The position numbers and the translations under genes are program-made. Positions 31,052 to 40,553 of a DNA stretch of 64,000 nucleotides are shown piece after piece. The stretch is from Rhodoblastus sp963710275 (GTDB lineage: Bacteria; Pseudomonadota; Alphaproteobacteria; Rhizobiales; Beijerinckiaceae): assembly GCA_963710275.1 (NCBI GenBank), contig CAVPZS010000008.1, forward strand, positions 620,001-684,000. Direction: 5' to 3'. The stretch's first letter is position 1. Each line of letters opens with the position of its first letter. The notes below the pieces were generated by a model. That model was given only the letters and a program-made list of their open reading frames with translations. It did not search any database and was not told the origin of the DNA.

Positions 31052-31239
31052 GCGCGGTTGCGCCGCCGCCTTGGCGCCGCAGCTCGAGAGCGCGGCCGCC
31101 CGTCCGGGTGGGGCTCTATAGCAATGGCGGAGAAAGAACGCAGCAAAAAAATGCGGCTTTGCCTAAGTATCCCCGCCCTTCGCCGCCATTGCCCTCGCCT
31201 GGCTTGCGGAACAAGGCCGGTTTCGGCGAACCTGCGGGC

Positions 31240-32629
31240 ATGCAATTCACCCGCCGCAAGCTGATCGGCTCCGCCGTCGTCACCCTCTTCGCTCCCGCCC
31301 TGCCCGTCGCGCGCCGACGAGCCCGACGGCTTCATCCTGCTCGAGGCCCGGCCAGGCGAGACGCAACTCTTGCCGCCGCCGGCGCCGCCCACGAAAACCT
31401 GGGGTTTCAACGGCCAGACGCCCGGCCCGCTGTTGCGGGTCAAGCTTGGGCAGGAAATCAAGGCTCGGCTGGTCAACCGGCTCGAACAACCCTTGTTCCT
31501 GCATTGGCGCGGCATGCGGATTGCCAATGAAATCGACGGCGCGCGGGTCCGGCGCCAAAAATTTTGGCGCCCGGCGAAACCCGCGACCTGAAATTCACCC
31601 CGCCCGACGCCGGAACCTATCTCTATCAGCCGCTCGTTCCGTCTTTTTCCGGCGAACAGCTTGGACGCGGCCTCTATGGCGTCGTCATCGTCGACGAGCC
31701 TCAGCCGGTCGCGGTCGACGCCGAACTGATTCTCGTGCTTTCCGACTGGCGGCTCGACGCTTCCTCGCAGATCGTCCCCGATTTCGACAATCCGGCCGAC
31801 GCGCTGCGCGAGGGGCGGTTCGGCGGTCTCGCCACAGTCAACTCCCGCTCGAAAGCGGCGCCGCTCGTCTACCCGCCCGGCGCGCGGTTGCGGTTACGGC
31901 TTATCAACGCCGCCAATGCGCGGATCATGGTCCTCGCCTTCGACGGCGGACTTCCGAAAGTCATTGCCGTGGACGGCCAGCCCTGCGATCCGTTCGAGCC
32001 GGTGCGGCGCACGATCCCCTCCACGCCGGGGGCGCGATTCGACGTGATCCTCGACCTGCCGCCGCTTGAAAACCAGAAAGTCCGGCTGATCCTCCGCGGC
32101 GCCAATCGAATTGCCCGACGCGACCCTGCTGGAGATTCAGACCGGGGGAACGCCGCGGCCGCCGCAGCCGATCCTGCCCGCCTTTGCCTCCAATCCGCTG
32201 CTGCCGGGGGAAATCCAGCTCGAAGCGGCAAAAAAACTCGATCTGGTGATCGAAGGCGGCGCGCAAAAGGGAACGCCCGCCGCCTACAAGCCGCAGGGCG
32301 AAGACCTGCGCCGCGTCTGGCGCATCAACGGCCATTCGGGCCTTGAAGGGCCGCCACTGTTTTCAGTGAAGAAGGGGACGCCTGTTTCGCTTGGCCTGGT
32401 CAACAAGACGCTGGTTCCCCAGGTCCTGCACGTGCAGGGCCATGTGATGCGGCTGCTGCACGATTTCGACGACGGCTGGGACCCCTATTGGCGCGACAGC
32501 GTGGTCGTGCCAGAGGGCAAGACCAAGCATGTCGCCTTTGTCGCCGACAATCCGGGCAAATGGCTGATCATGTCGGCGATCTCAGAACATTTCGCATCGG
32601 GGCTGGCGGCTTGGTTCGAAGTGACGTGA
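31240..32629 (+). CDS. Tat-exported multicopper-oxidase-like protein lacking most copper ligands
   Basis: About 463 residues. The start MQFTRRKLIGSAVVTLF is a twin-arginine signal. Three cupredoxin-like domains follow (TWGFNGQTPGPLLRVKLG; GTYLYQPLVPSF and GLYGVVIVDEP; QVLHVQGHVMRLLHDFDDGW). In active oxidases these sites read H-W-H-G, W-Y-H-S-H, H-x-H-G-H and H-C-H-x3-H. Here they are LHWRG, LYQPL, HVQGH and IMSAISEH, so the type 1 Cys and several His are missing. It may be a copper-free relative, like the division protein FtsP/SufI. Indels near 31310, 31550 and 32105 break the frame. Confidence 0.8.
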
Positions 32630-32652
32630 CGACATCAGCTCACCGGCCCTCT

Positions 32653-32892
32653 TCAGAGAGCGCTGTGAGCCCCGTCGCAAAGCGCGCCGTTTCCAGAGTG
32701 TTTGCAGCCGCAGAAATAAGCCGTTCCCGTCTTTTCCGCCTTGTAGGCGACGGGAGCGAAATTCGACCCCTTATGCGCGCCGTCGCAGAACGGCTGCTTG
32801 GCGGACTTGCCGCAGGAACACCAGTAATAGGTCTTGCCCTCTTCGACCTCTACGGGATAAGGCGACTTTTGGGCGATGACGGCTTCGGACAT
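32653..32892 (-). CDS. Dual CDGSH iron-sulfur protein
   Basis: 79 residues with two complete 2Fe-2S motifs of the C-x-C-x2-S-x3-P/A-x-C-D-G-x-H type: CSCGKSAKQPFCDGAH and CGCKHSGNGALCDGAH, each with three Cys and one His ligand. It is the bacterial counterpart of the two-cluster CISD3 protein. No signal peptide is seen, so it is cytoplasmic. It converges with the oxidase-like gene and may act in redox or Fe-S homeostasis; the exact role is not known. Confidence 0.9.
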   Translation of the reverse strand: MSEAVIAQKSPYPVEVEEGKTYYWCSCGKSAKQPFCDGAHKGSNFAPVAYKAEKTGTAYFCGCKHSGNGALCDGAHSAL

Positions 32893-32958
32893 TGCAAACT
32901 CCGGATAAGAAGAACGCCCTATTTATAAGCACAGGGCGCAGCCGCAAAGGCCCTGCCG

Positions 32959-34557
32959 TCAGCTTTGCCGCAAGGCGAGATTTGCGAGGACGCGCGGCAG
33001 AATGTCGGGCAAATCCTCCGCGATCAGGCCCGGCCCGAACAGGTTGGCCGCCTCGCCGTGCAGCCAGACGCCGCAGGCGGCGGCCTCGAATGTCGGCATG
33101 CCTTGCGCCAGCAAGCCGCCGATCAGTCCTGAAAGCACGTCGCCCGATCCCGCGGTCGCCAGCGTCGGCGGCGCATGGCGCGCGACGCAGGCGCGCCCAT
33201 CCGGCGCCGCGACTACCGTGTCCGGTCCCTTGAAGACGACGCAGGCGCCGACCGCGCGGGCCGCCGCGCGAGCCCGGTCGATTTTATAGGTGAAATCCGA
33301 AGGTTGGCCCGCCGCCTCCAAGGCATCGCCCGATGGCTGAGGTACATCTCCTTTCTTACTGAAAAGACGATCGAATTCGCCTTCATGCGGCGTGAGAACA
33401 AGCTCGGCGCCGACCGGGACCAGCCTGGCCAGGCGCTCCCAGTCGGGCGAAAACGACGTCAGGGCGTCGGCGTCCAGCACCACGCCGAGGCGACGGCCCT
33501 CCTGCCCCGTCGCCAGCAGGGTCGCGACAATCTCCCGCGTCGCCGCGCCCGTTCCAAAACCCGGCCCGATGACCACGGCCGAAAAGCGCCGGTCGGCGAG
33601 GAGGTCGCGCCATTGCGCAGCGTCATCCGCTTGCCGCAACATGATCGCGGTCAGGGCGGCGGCGTTGACGGCAAGGGCGTTTTCGGGGCTGGCGACGGTG
33701 ACCAGCCCAGCGCCGACGCGAAGACCGGCGCGGGCGGCGAGTCGCGCCGCCCCGGTTCGCGTCGCCGGGCCCGAGGCGACGACCAGATGGCCGCGCCCGT
33801 ATTTATGGCCATCGAGACGAGGCCAGGGCATGTGCGCCAGCCAGAGCCTCTCGGCGTTGAGAAAGGTCTGCGGCTTGATCTCGGCAAGCGTCTCCTCCTC
33901 GATCCCGATCTGGGTGAGGTGGACCTTGCCGCAAGCCAGCCGGCCCGGCAGCAGCACATGCCCGGGTTTCAGCCGGAAAAAGGTCACGGTCACCCGCGCC
34001 TGCACGCAATCCGAGCCGATCGCGCCATTGGCGCCGTCCAGGCCCGAAGGCACGTCCACCGCCAGCACAGCGGCGCCGCCGGCGTTGATCTTCTGCACGA
34101 TTTCCAGGGCCGGCCCGTCGAGCGGCCGCGACAGTCCCGCGCCGAACAGCGCGTCGATGACCAGGTCGGCGTCGCGCGGGTCAAGGTCCTGGGCAAGAAG
34201 CGTTTCGCCGGGCCAGTCCGCAAAGGCCAGGGCTGCGTCGCCGCGCAAAAAGCGGGGATCGCCCAGCCTGGCGACGCGCACGTCGAACCCCTGCTCGCGC
34301 AGCAGGCGCGCCGCGACATAGCCGTCGCCGCCATTGTTGCCGGGGCCGCAATAGACCGCCACTCTCTGGCCTAACCTTTCGTCCTGTCCGGAACGCAGCA
34401 TGTCCGCCGCGACCGACGCCACGTTTTTCCCGGCGCGCAGCATCAGGGCGTAGCCCGGCGTTCCCCCGGCGATGGTCAGGGCGTCGGCCTGGCTCATCTC
34501 GGAGGGGGTCAGCAGTTCGATCGGCTCGTCATCCAAGGCTTGGCTTATCTCGCTCAT
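32959..34557 (-). CDS. nnr: Bifunctional NAD(P)H-hydrate repair enzyme
   Basis: 532 residues from ATG 34557. The N-terminal YjeF epimerase domain (to about residue 220) has CGPGNNGGDGYVAARLLREQ and DALFGAGLSRPLDGP. The C-terminal dehydratase, of ribokinase fold, has GPGFGTGAAT, LDADALTSF, LTPHEGEFDRLF, VFKGPDTVVAAPDGRA and the catalytic-loop motif TAGSGDVLSGLIGGLLAQG. Together they epimerise and dehydrate damaged NAD(P)H hydrates. An in-frame TTG 12 codons upstream (34593) is possible but less likely. Confidence 0.94.
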   Translation of the reverse strand: MSEISQALDDEPIELLTPSEMSQADALTIAGGTPGYALMLRAGKNVASVAADMLRSGQDERLGQRVAVYCGPGNNGGDGYVAARLLREQGFDVRVARLGDPRFLRGDAALAFADWPGETLLAQDLDPRDADLVIDALFGAGLSRPLDGPALEIVQKINAGGAAVLAVDVPSGLDGANGAIGSDCVQARVTVTFFRLKPGHVLLPGRLACGKVHLTQIGIEEETLAEIKPQTFLNAERLWLAHMPWPRLDGHKYGRGHLVVASGPATRTGAARLAARAGLRVGAGLVTVASPENALAVNAAALTAIMLRQADDAAQWRDLLADRRFSAVVIGPGFGTGAATREIVATLLATGQEGRRLGVVLDADALTSFSPDWERLARLVPVGAELVLTPHEGEFDRLFSKKGDVPQPSGDALEAAGQPSDFTYKIDRARAAARAVGACVVFKGPDTVVAAPDGRACVARHAPPTLATAGSGDVLSGLIGGLLAQGMPTFEAAACGVWLHGEAANLFGPGLIAEDLPDILPRVLANLALRQS

Positions 34558-34668
34558 GAGCGCGATTTTGGGCCAGACCGAGCGATTGTTCAATTGCGGC
34601 CAAGGCTATTTTATCCTAGACGCGGCGCCGAAGCGTTTTCAGCGACTCTCGCATACGGAGCCAGCGCC

Positions 34669-35721
34669 ATGACCACGAAAAGCCCGCGCAAATTTTTCGA
34701 ACCCCTCGCCATTGGCGCGCCGGCCCCCTATCGCGAATTGCCGGTGCGGGTCGAGCGCATGATCCATTTCGTGCCGCCGCATCTGGAAAAGGTGCGCGCC
34801 AAGATCGGCGAGACCATTTCCAAGACCGACGTCATCCTCGGCAACCTCGAGGACGCCATCCCCGCCGACGCCAAGGACGCCGCGCGCAAGGGTTTCATCG
34901 AGATGGCCCTCGCCCATGACTACGGCTCCACCGGCCTGTGGACCCGCGTGAACTGCCTGAATTCGCCCTGGCTGCTCGACGACGTGACCGAAATCGTCGG
35001 CGCGATCGGCGACAAGCTCGACGTCATCATGCTGCCCAAGGTCGAGGGCCCCTGGGACATTCATTATCTCGACCAGTTGCTGGCCCAGCTCGAGGCCAAA
35101 CATGGCGTACGCAAGCCGATCCTGATCCACGCCCTGCTGGAGACCGCCGAAGGCGTGAAGAATGTCGAGCAGATCGCCCTCGCCTCGCCGCGCATGCATG
35201 GCATGAGCCTCGGCCCGGCCGATCTCGCGGCGTCGCGCGCCATGAAGACCACCCGCGTCGGCGGCGGCCATCCCGAATACAAGGTGCTGGCCGATCCGGG
35301 CGCCGACGCCGCCGCCGAGCGCGCCGTCTATCAGCAGGACCTCTGGCATTACACCGTCGCCAAGATGGTCGATGCCTGCGCCTCCGCCGGCATCAAGAGT
35401 TTTTACGGCCCGTTCGGCGACATCGCCGACCTCGCCGCCTGCGAAGTCCAGTTCCGCAACGCCTTTCTGATGGGCTGCGCTGGCGCCTGGTCGCTGCATC
35501 CCAACCAGATCGCCATCGCGAAGAAGGTGTTTTCGCCCGATCCCAAGGAAGTGGCTTTCGCCAAGAAAATCCTGGAAGCCATGCCGGACGGCTCCGGCGT
35601 CGCCATGATCGACGGCAAGATGCAGGACGACGCCACCTGGAAACAGGCCAAGGTGATGGTCGACTGCGCCCGCCAGGTGGCGGCCAGGGATCCCGAGTTC
35701 GCCACGCTTTACGGTTTTTGA
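34669..35721 (+). CDS. HpcH/HpaI-CitE family lyase, malyl-CoA lyase-like
   Basis: 350 residues. The TIM-barrel signature is clear: VILGNLEDAIPADAKDAAR (metal-binding acid), DVIMLPKVEGPWDI, IHALLETAEGVKNVE, MSLGPADLAASR, FYGPFGDIADL and WSLHPNQIAIAKKVF. The family cleaves malyl-CoA, methylmalyl-CoA or citramalyl-CoA to glyoxylate or pyruvate and an acyl-CoA. The protein is about 30 residues longer at the N-terminus than Rhodobacter and Methylobacterium malyl-CoA lyases, and the exact substrate cannot be read from sequence. GGAG lies upstream of the ATG. A strong hairpin follows the gene. Confidence 0.8.
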   Translation: MTTKSPRKFFEPLAIGAPAPYRELPVRVERMIHFVPPHLEKVRAKIGETISKTDVILGNLEDAIPADAKDAARKGFIEMALAHDYGSTGLWTRVNCLNSPWLLDDVTEIVGAIGDKLDVIMLPKVEGPWDIHYLDQLLAQLEAKHGVRKPILIHALLETAEGVKNVEQIALASPRMHGMSLGPADLAASRAMKTTRVGGGHPEYKVLADPGADAAAERAVYQQDLWHYTVAKMVDACASAGIKSFYGPFGDIADLAACEVQFRNAFLMGCAGAWSLHPNQIAIAKKVFSPDPKEVAFAKKILEAMPDGSGVAMIDGKMQDDATWKQAKVMVDCARQVAARDPEFATLYGF

Positions 35722-35727
35722 GTTGGC

Positions 35728-35765
35728 GCGGCCAGTGGCTCCGCCATCCCGGAGCCGCTGGCCGC
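35728..35765 (+). terminator. Hairpin after the lyase gene
   Basis: A 15-bp stem, GCGGCCAGTGGCTCC against GGAGCCGCTGGCCGC (one G-U pair), loop of 8. It starts 7 bases after the stop codon. No T-run follows, so it may protect the mRNA 3' end rather than terminate alone. Confidence 0.6.
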
Positions 35766-35781
35766 ATCTTCGCGCCGAATC

Positions 35782-35811
35782 TTGACTTTCGGGCCGAGGT
35801 CGCGGTACCTT
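35782..35811 (+). promoter_or_regulatory. Candidate promoter upstream of hspQ
   Basis: TTGACT at 35782-35787 and TACCTT at 35806-35811 are 18 bases apart and preceded by C (CTTGACT), which also fits the -35 of an RpoH-type promoter. The start codon of hspQ is 112 bases downstream. Suggestive only. Confidence 0.35.
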
Positions 35812-35922
35812 CCACGGCCTGTCACGCGCGAAACCGATGGAATTTTTGTTTTCGCGCGCTGCGAAATGGCATTCCGACGAGAGAGCCGCTGGATATCAGC
35901 GCCAACTGACGGGAAACCCCAC

Positions 35923-36252
35923 ATGAAACCGCGCGCGGCGAAATTCGGCATTGGGGAAATCGTCAAGCACCGCAAATACGCGTTCCGCGGCGTGATCTAC
36001 GATATCGACCCGGTCTTCGCCAATACCGAGGAATGGTGGCTGTCCATTCCCGAGGAAGTGCGCCCGGCCAAGGATCAGCCCTTCTATCATCTCTACGCGG
36101 AAAATTCCGAAACCGAATACATGGCCTATGTGTCCGAGCAGAACCTCGAACGCGACGAGAGCGGCGCGCCCCTGCGCAACCCCCAGATCGACGAGGCCTT
36201 TGTCCGCGCCGACACCGGCCGTTACATGCGCAAGGCCGCCGTCCTGAACTGA
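35923..36252 (+). CDS. hspQ: Heat shock protein HspQ (hemimethylated-DNA-binding/YccV domain)
   Basis: 109 residues. MKPRAAKFGIGEIVKHRKYA is followed by FRGVIYDIDPVFANTEEWW, then QPFYHLYAENSETEYMAYVS and a C-terminal YVSEQNL, all typical of HspQ. In enterobacteria HspQ is an adaptor and substrate of Lon and binds oriC DNA. ATG 35923 is chosen over 35782 because similarity begins there. Confidence 0.88.
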   Translation: MKPRAAKFGIGEIVKHRKYAFRGVIYDIDPVFANTEEWWLSIPEEVRPAKDQPFYHLYAENSETEYMAYVSEQNLERDESGAPLRNPQIDEAFVRADTGRYMRKAAVLN

Positions 36253-36330
36253 TCCTCCATCTCCAGGCGCATTCCAGCCCCCCGCAAGCCTCCGCCCGCA
36301 TGATCCGCGGCGCAAATCACGGAGGCTTGC

Positions 36331-37017
36331 ATGTCCTTGTCCAGCATCAGCGGCGATTCTGCCGGCGTCGCCCTGGCGCAGCAGCGCCGCAACGCCCTTA
36401 AAACCCAGCAATCCGATGCGCAGGGCGCCGACGCCGCGTCTTTTCAGCAGATGACGCAGTCCGTCGCCACCGCAGGCGCCGCCGCGGTTTCAGCGACGCA
36501 AGACACGACCGCGGCGACCTCCGTCTCCAGCCTCCAAAACGATCTGACATCCCTGCTCGGCGCGGCCTTGAGCGGCGCGACAACCTCGCTGCAATCCTCG
36601 GCCACGGCCGTCGCGAGCGATTTGACGGCCCTGGGCGTCACCAGTCCGACTGGCTCCAGCCTGGCCGGTTCCAGCTCCACTAGCGTAATGACCGACCTGG
36701 AAAATCTCGTCGGCGCGGCGCAGTCGGGCAACGCCGCGACCGCCCAGCAGGATGCGCAGACCCTCATCCAGGCCATGCAGGGAGCTTCGACGAGTTCGGG
36801 CGTCGCCGGCGCGCATCACCACCACCATCATGGCGGCGGCGCAGACGGCGCGGACAGCCTGACCGCGACCACCGATCAGTTGATCGACCCGACCGATTCG
36901 ACAAACTCCAGCTCCAGCGCCGCCGGTCTGCCGCAGGCTTTGCTCGACGCACTGGACGACAGCCCGGCCCAGCAGACTGCGATCCAGTCGTCCGGCCCGA
37001 CGACGAACAATGCCTGA
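36331..37017 (+). CDS. Unassigned Ala/Ser/Thr-rich protein with a natural six-histidine run
   Basis: 228 residues of low complexity, rich in Ala, Ser, Thr and Gln, with no signal peptide. A GGAGG ribosome site lies 6 bases before the ATG. Residues 161-166 are six consecutive His in GAHHHHHHGGGADG. The N-terminal half, with DLTSLLGAALSGA and DLENLVGAAQSGNAATAQQD, looks like imperfect helical repeats. Similar sequences occur in rhizobia as hypothetical proteins. The histidine run might bind Ni or Zn. The stop overlaps the start of the acetyltransferase gene, implying co-expression. Confidence 0.7.
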   Translation: MSLSSISGDSAGVALAQQRRNALKTQQSDAQGADAASFQQMTQSVATAGAAAVSATQDTTAATSVSSLQNDLTSLLGAALSGATTSLQSSATAVASDLTALGVTSPTGSSLAGSSSTSVMTDLENLVGAAQSGNAATAQQDAQTLIQAMQGASTSSGVAGAHHHHHHGGGADGADSLTATTDQLIDPTDSTNSSSSAAGLPQALLDALDDSPAQQTAIQSSGPTTNNA

Positions 37018-37561
37018 TCCACATGCCCTGCGCCTGCGCGACCCGCATGACGACGCGGACCTGGTGGCCCTGTTCAACGAGGACAGGTTTCAGCGTTTCG
37101 CCACCCATCTCCCGCCCTTTGCCGGGGTGGAGGAGATGCGCGGCTGGCTCGCCTGCCTCGGCGCCGACAAATGCGAGATCGTCTGCGAATGCGAAGGCCA
37201 GCTGGCCGGGTTCGCCGGCCTATATCTGCTGACGGAGCGCCAAAGCCATATCGGCTGGTTTTTCCTCGGCGTGCGCGAAAAGTTCCAGCGCCGGGGCTTC
37301 GGCGCCGCGCTCCTGCAAAGGTTGCTGGAGATCGCCGACCTGCTGGCCGGGCTGCAAAGGGTGCAATTGACGGTCTTTGCCGACAATGAGCCGGCCATTC
37401 GGCTCTATCGCCGCTTCGGCTTTGAAATCGAGGGGCTCCACCCGGATTTCATCCGCCGCGAGGACGGCCCCGTCGACGCCTATACGATGGCGCGGCTCAC
37501 GACCGCGGACGCCGCCCGGCAACGACCGCAACCGGATTGGCTCGCCCGGAAACGGGCATGA
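37010..37561 (+). CDS. GNAT family N-acetyltransferase
   Basis: 183 residues with the acetyl-CoA loop in VREKFQRRGFGAALLQRLLE (R-x2-G-x-G/A form) and the C-terminal motif TVFADNEPAIRLYRRFGFEIEG. The start (ATG 37010) overlaps the previous stop by 8 bases. The substrate is not evident; RimI- or RimL-like protein or small-molecule acetylation is possible. Confidence 0.88.
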   Translation: MPDPHALRLRDPHDDADLVALFNEDRFQRFATHLPPFAGVEEMRGWLACLGADKCEIVCECEGQLAGFAGLYLLTERQSHIGWFFLGVREKFQRRGFGAALLQRLLEIADLLAGLQRVQLTVFADNEPAIRLYRRFGFEIEGLHPDFIRREDGPVDAYTMARLTTADAARQRPQPDWLARKRA

Positions 37562-37587
37562 AAAAACGCGCGGAAAACTCCGCGCGT
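37561..37587 (-). terminator. Rho-independent terminator after the IalB gene
   Basis: A perfect 9-bp stem ACGCGCGGA/TCCGCGCGT with a 4-base loop. Read on the minus strand it runs directly into six T residues. It lies 28 bases past the IalB-family stop codon, between convergent genes. Confidence 0.9.
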
Positions 37588-37615
37588 CCATTTCTCACAG
37601 TATGCCCGGTGAAGC

Positions 37616-38345
37616 TTACTTCGCGGCGGGAGCCGGAACGGCGGGAGCGGCGGCGCCGCCGGCGGCGGGCTGCTGCGTTTCGAGCTTCTTGCGCTCTTCC
37701 TCGGCGCGCTTCTGCAGTTCCGCGGCGAGCTTCTGCTGCTGTTCCGCCAGCACCTTGGGATCGACGGCCGGGCCGTCGAAGGCGGCGCCGAAGCCGCTGA
37801 GCGGCAGATTGAAGATCACTTCCGCATTGGCCTGGTTCTTGACCACGACGCTGACCGTCGTGCCCTTCTTGGCCGCTTCGATAACGTCCTTCTTCACCTT
37901 GGCTTCAGCGAAACAGCCGTTCGGGAAACAGATTTCGAAAGCGCCTTCGGAAACCGGCCCCTTGTCGACCGCGAAACGGAAGCCAGGGCGCAGCATCAGG
38001 CCGACCGGCATCAGGAAGCGCACCATCTTGACGTCTTCGCCCTTGACGTCATAGACGGCGAGCGCCAGCACCGGCGGCTGGTCCTTCTGCTGCGCCGAAA
38101 TCGCGCGTGGTGTAGCAAATGTCCTTGTTGGCGGCCTGGTCGTGGCCGCAAACCTTGGTCCATTTTTCCTGCGTCGGGATGAGCTCGACCTTCATCGGAC
38201 CCTGCTGCTGTCCAGGCTGCGGCGCCGGAGCGGGCGCGGCCGGGGCGGCGGGAGCCGGCGACTTTTGCGCGAAGGCCGGCGCGGAGCCGAGGAGCAAGGC
38301 GCCCGCGACCAGAGCGGCGCCCATGCGGGACGAAGACAACGACAT
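37616..38345 (-). CDS. IalB-family (invasion-associated locus B) secreted protein, frameshift near 38100
   Basis: About 243 residues. Signal peptide MSLSSSRMGAALVAGALLLG with likely cleavage at APAFAQ, then a Pro/Ala-rich linker, then the IalB core: WTKVCGHDQAANKDICYTTR, VRFLMPVGLMLRPGFRFAVD, FEICFPNGCFAEAKV and FNLPLSGFGAAFDG. The two Cys pairs are conserved in the family. An indel near 38100 joins TTRDFG to AQQKD. The C-terminus is a charged helix with a Pro/Ala tail. Rhizobial homologues are periplasmic and of unknown function. Confidence 0.88.
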
Positions 38346-38569
38346 TCGAAATCCTTTCAACTGAGCGGCTTTCCGCCCGGGCGGCGACTGGAGCAGCATT
38401 TCCGCTCGCCGGGTCAAAGACGCGCGCTCTTCACCCCAAAATGAGGCGATAGATTGACGGCAGCTTCATATCGCCTTCGCCGGCTATTTTCCAGCCGATA
38501 ATCCCTCCGCGTCGCATTTTTGTCGCCGTATTGCCTGACGCGCGGGCCCCTATCCACTAAGATTAGCCC

Positions 38570-40428
38570 ATGCGCCCACCTTTTTACCCGGTTTTTCTCC
38601 TGATTTGCCGCGCCGCCGCGCTTCTGGCCGCCAATTGGCGCTCTCCGGCGGCCTGGGCGTGGCGCAAGAAACGGATTTCGCGGCGGCAAGCCGAATCAGC
38701 CACGCCATCGCCATGCATGGCGATCCGGCGCTCGGTCCGGATTTCGACCATCTGCCCTACGTCAATCCTGACGCCCCCAAGGGCGGCGTGCTGCATCTCG
38801 GCGCGTTTGGCGCCTTCGACAATCTCAATCCCTATGGCGTCAACGCCGGCTCCACCGCCCTGGGCCTGACTGGCCCGGTCTATGAAAGCCTGATGGCCCG
38901 CAGCCTCGACGAGCCTTTTACCCTCTATGGCCTGATCGCCCGCTCGATTGAGACCGACCCGGCGCGCGACTTTGTCACCTTCCGCCTCGACCCGGCCGCG
39001 CATTTCTCCGACGGCGCGCCGATCACGGCGAAAGACGTGGTCTTCACCTTCAATCTGCTTAAGGCCCAGGGACGGCCGCAGCAGCGCGCCGCCTACGCGC
39101 TGGTCCGCTCCATCGAGGCGCCCGACGCCCTGACCGTGCGCTATGACCTTTCCGGCGCCGATGACCGCGAATTGCCGCTGATCCTGGCCCTGATGCCGGT
39201 GCTGCCCGCCCATGTCATGACCGAACAGCGCTTCACGCAGGAGGGCCTGGCCGTTCCGCTCGGCTCCGGCCCCTACGTCGTCGCCGAGGTCAAGCCCGGC
39301 GAAAAACTCGTCCTGCGCCGCGATCGAAATTACTGGGCGAAGGACCGGCCGATCACGCGCGGCCTTTATAATTTCGACGAGGTGGATTTCGCCTATGGCC
39401 GCGACGACAACAGCCTGTTCGAGGCGTTCAAGGCCGGCCTGATCGATTATCGCGAGGAAACCGAGCCCAACCGCTGGGTCGGCGGCTATGACTTTTCCGC
39501 CCGCCGCGATGGGCGCGTGGCGGTCGAATCCCTGGCCCTCGGCGGCCCCAAGGGCATGCAGGGGTTCGCCTTCAACACGAGGCGCCAAATCTTTGCCGAC
39601 TCGCGCTTGCGCGAGGCCCTGGCGATGATGTTCGACTTCGAATGGATCGACGCCAATCTCTATTCCAATCTCTATACCCGCACGAAAAGCTTCTTCGACG
39701 AATCGGAACTATCCTGCTCCGGCCGGCCGGCCAGCGCGGCCGAGCGCGCTCTGCTCGCCCCCTATCCCGACGCCGTGCGCGACGACATCATGTCCGGCGC
39801 CTGGACGCCCCCGCGCTCCGACGGCAGCGGCCGCGACCGCGACATGGCGCGCAGGGCGCTGGCGCTCGCCGCCACGGCGGGATGGCGGCTGCGCGACGGG
39901 CTGCTGACCCGCGACGGCAAGCCGCTGAGCTTCGAGATCCTGGTCGCCAGCCGGGACCAGGAACGGCTGGCGCTGCTCTTTTCCGGGCAATTGCGCCGGA
40001 TCGGCGTCGAGGCGCATGTGCGCTCGGTCGACGAGGTGCAATATCAGCGACGCCGCCAGCGCTTCGATTTCGACATGATGATCGGTCTGTGGCAGGCCTC
40101 CGCCTCGCCCGGCAATGAGCAACGCATGCGCTGGGGCGGAGACAGCGCGGAACAGGAGGCGTCCTACAATCTCGCCGGGGCGAAAAACCCGGCGATCGAC
40201 GCCATGATCGCGGCGTTGCAGGCGGCCCATTCGCAAGAAGATTTTGTCGCCGCCGCCCGGGCGCTGGACCGGGTGCTGCTCTCCGGATTTTACATCGTGC
40301 CGCTGTTCCACAGCCGCAACCAATGGGTCGCCCATTGGTTGCGCATTGATCGCCCCAAGGCCCTGCCCCATTACGCGCCTTTGTACGGGGACACTCTGGA
40401 AACCTGGTGGCGGAGCGGCGAAAACTGA
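38570..40428 (+). CDS. Peptide ABC transporter substrate-binding protein (family 5, YejA-like)
   Basis: About 619 residues. MRPPFYPVFLLICRAAALL is a signal peptide; one extra C near 38637 puts it out of frame with the mature protein, which begins QETDFAAASRISHAIAMHGD. Family 5 features are YVNPDAPKGGVLHLGAFGAF, GPVYESLMARSLDEPFTLYG, FSDGAPITAKDVVFTFNLLK and LPLGSGPYVV-like SGPYVVAEVKPGEKLVL. YejA proteins deliver peptides to the YejBEF importer. No permease or ATPase genes are next to it, so its partners must be elsewhere. Confidence 0.88.
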
Positions 40429-40553
40429 AATTCCAGCCTGCATAGCCCAAGCGAACAAGCGTTGGGCTGTCGCGGCCTGAAGAAAGCGATATACTTGTAA
40501 AAACAATGGCGGCCATCGGGCCACGCGGACGGCCGAACCAAGGGACTGACGCG

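Noticed and set aside
35728..35765. Classical terminator call for the 15-bp hairpin
   Set aside because: No T-run follows on the + strand, so it is kept only as a terminator-like hairpin.
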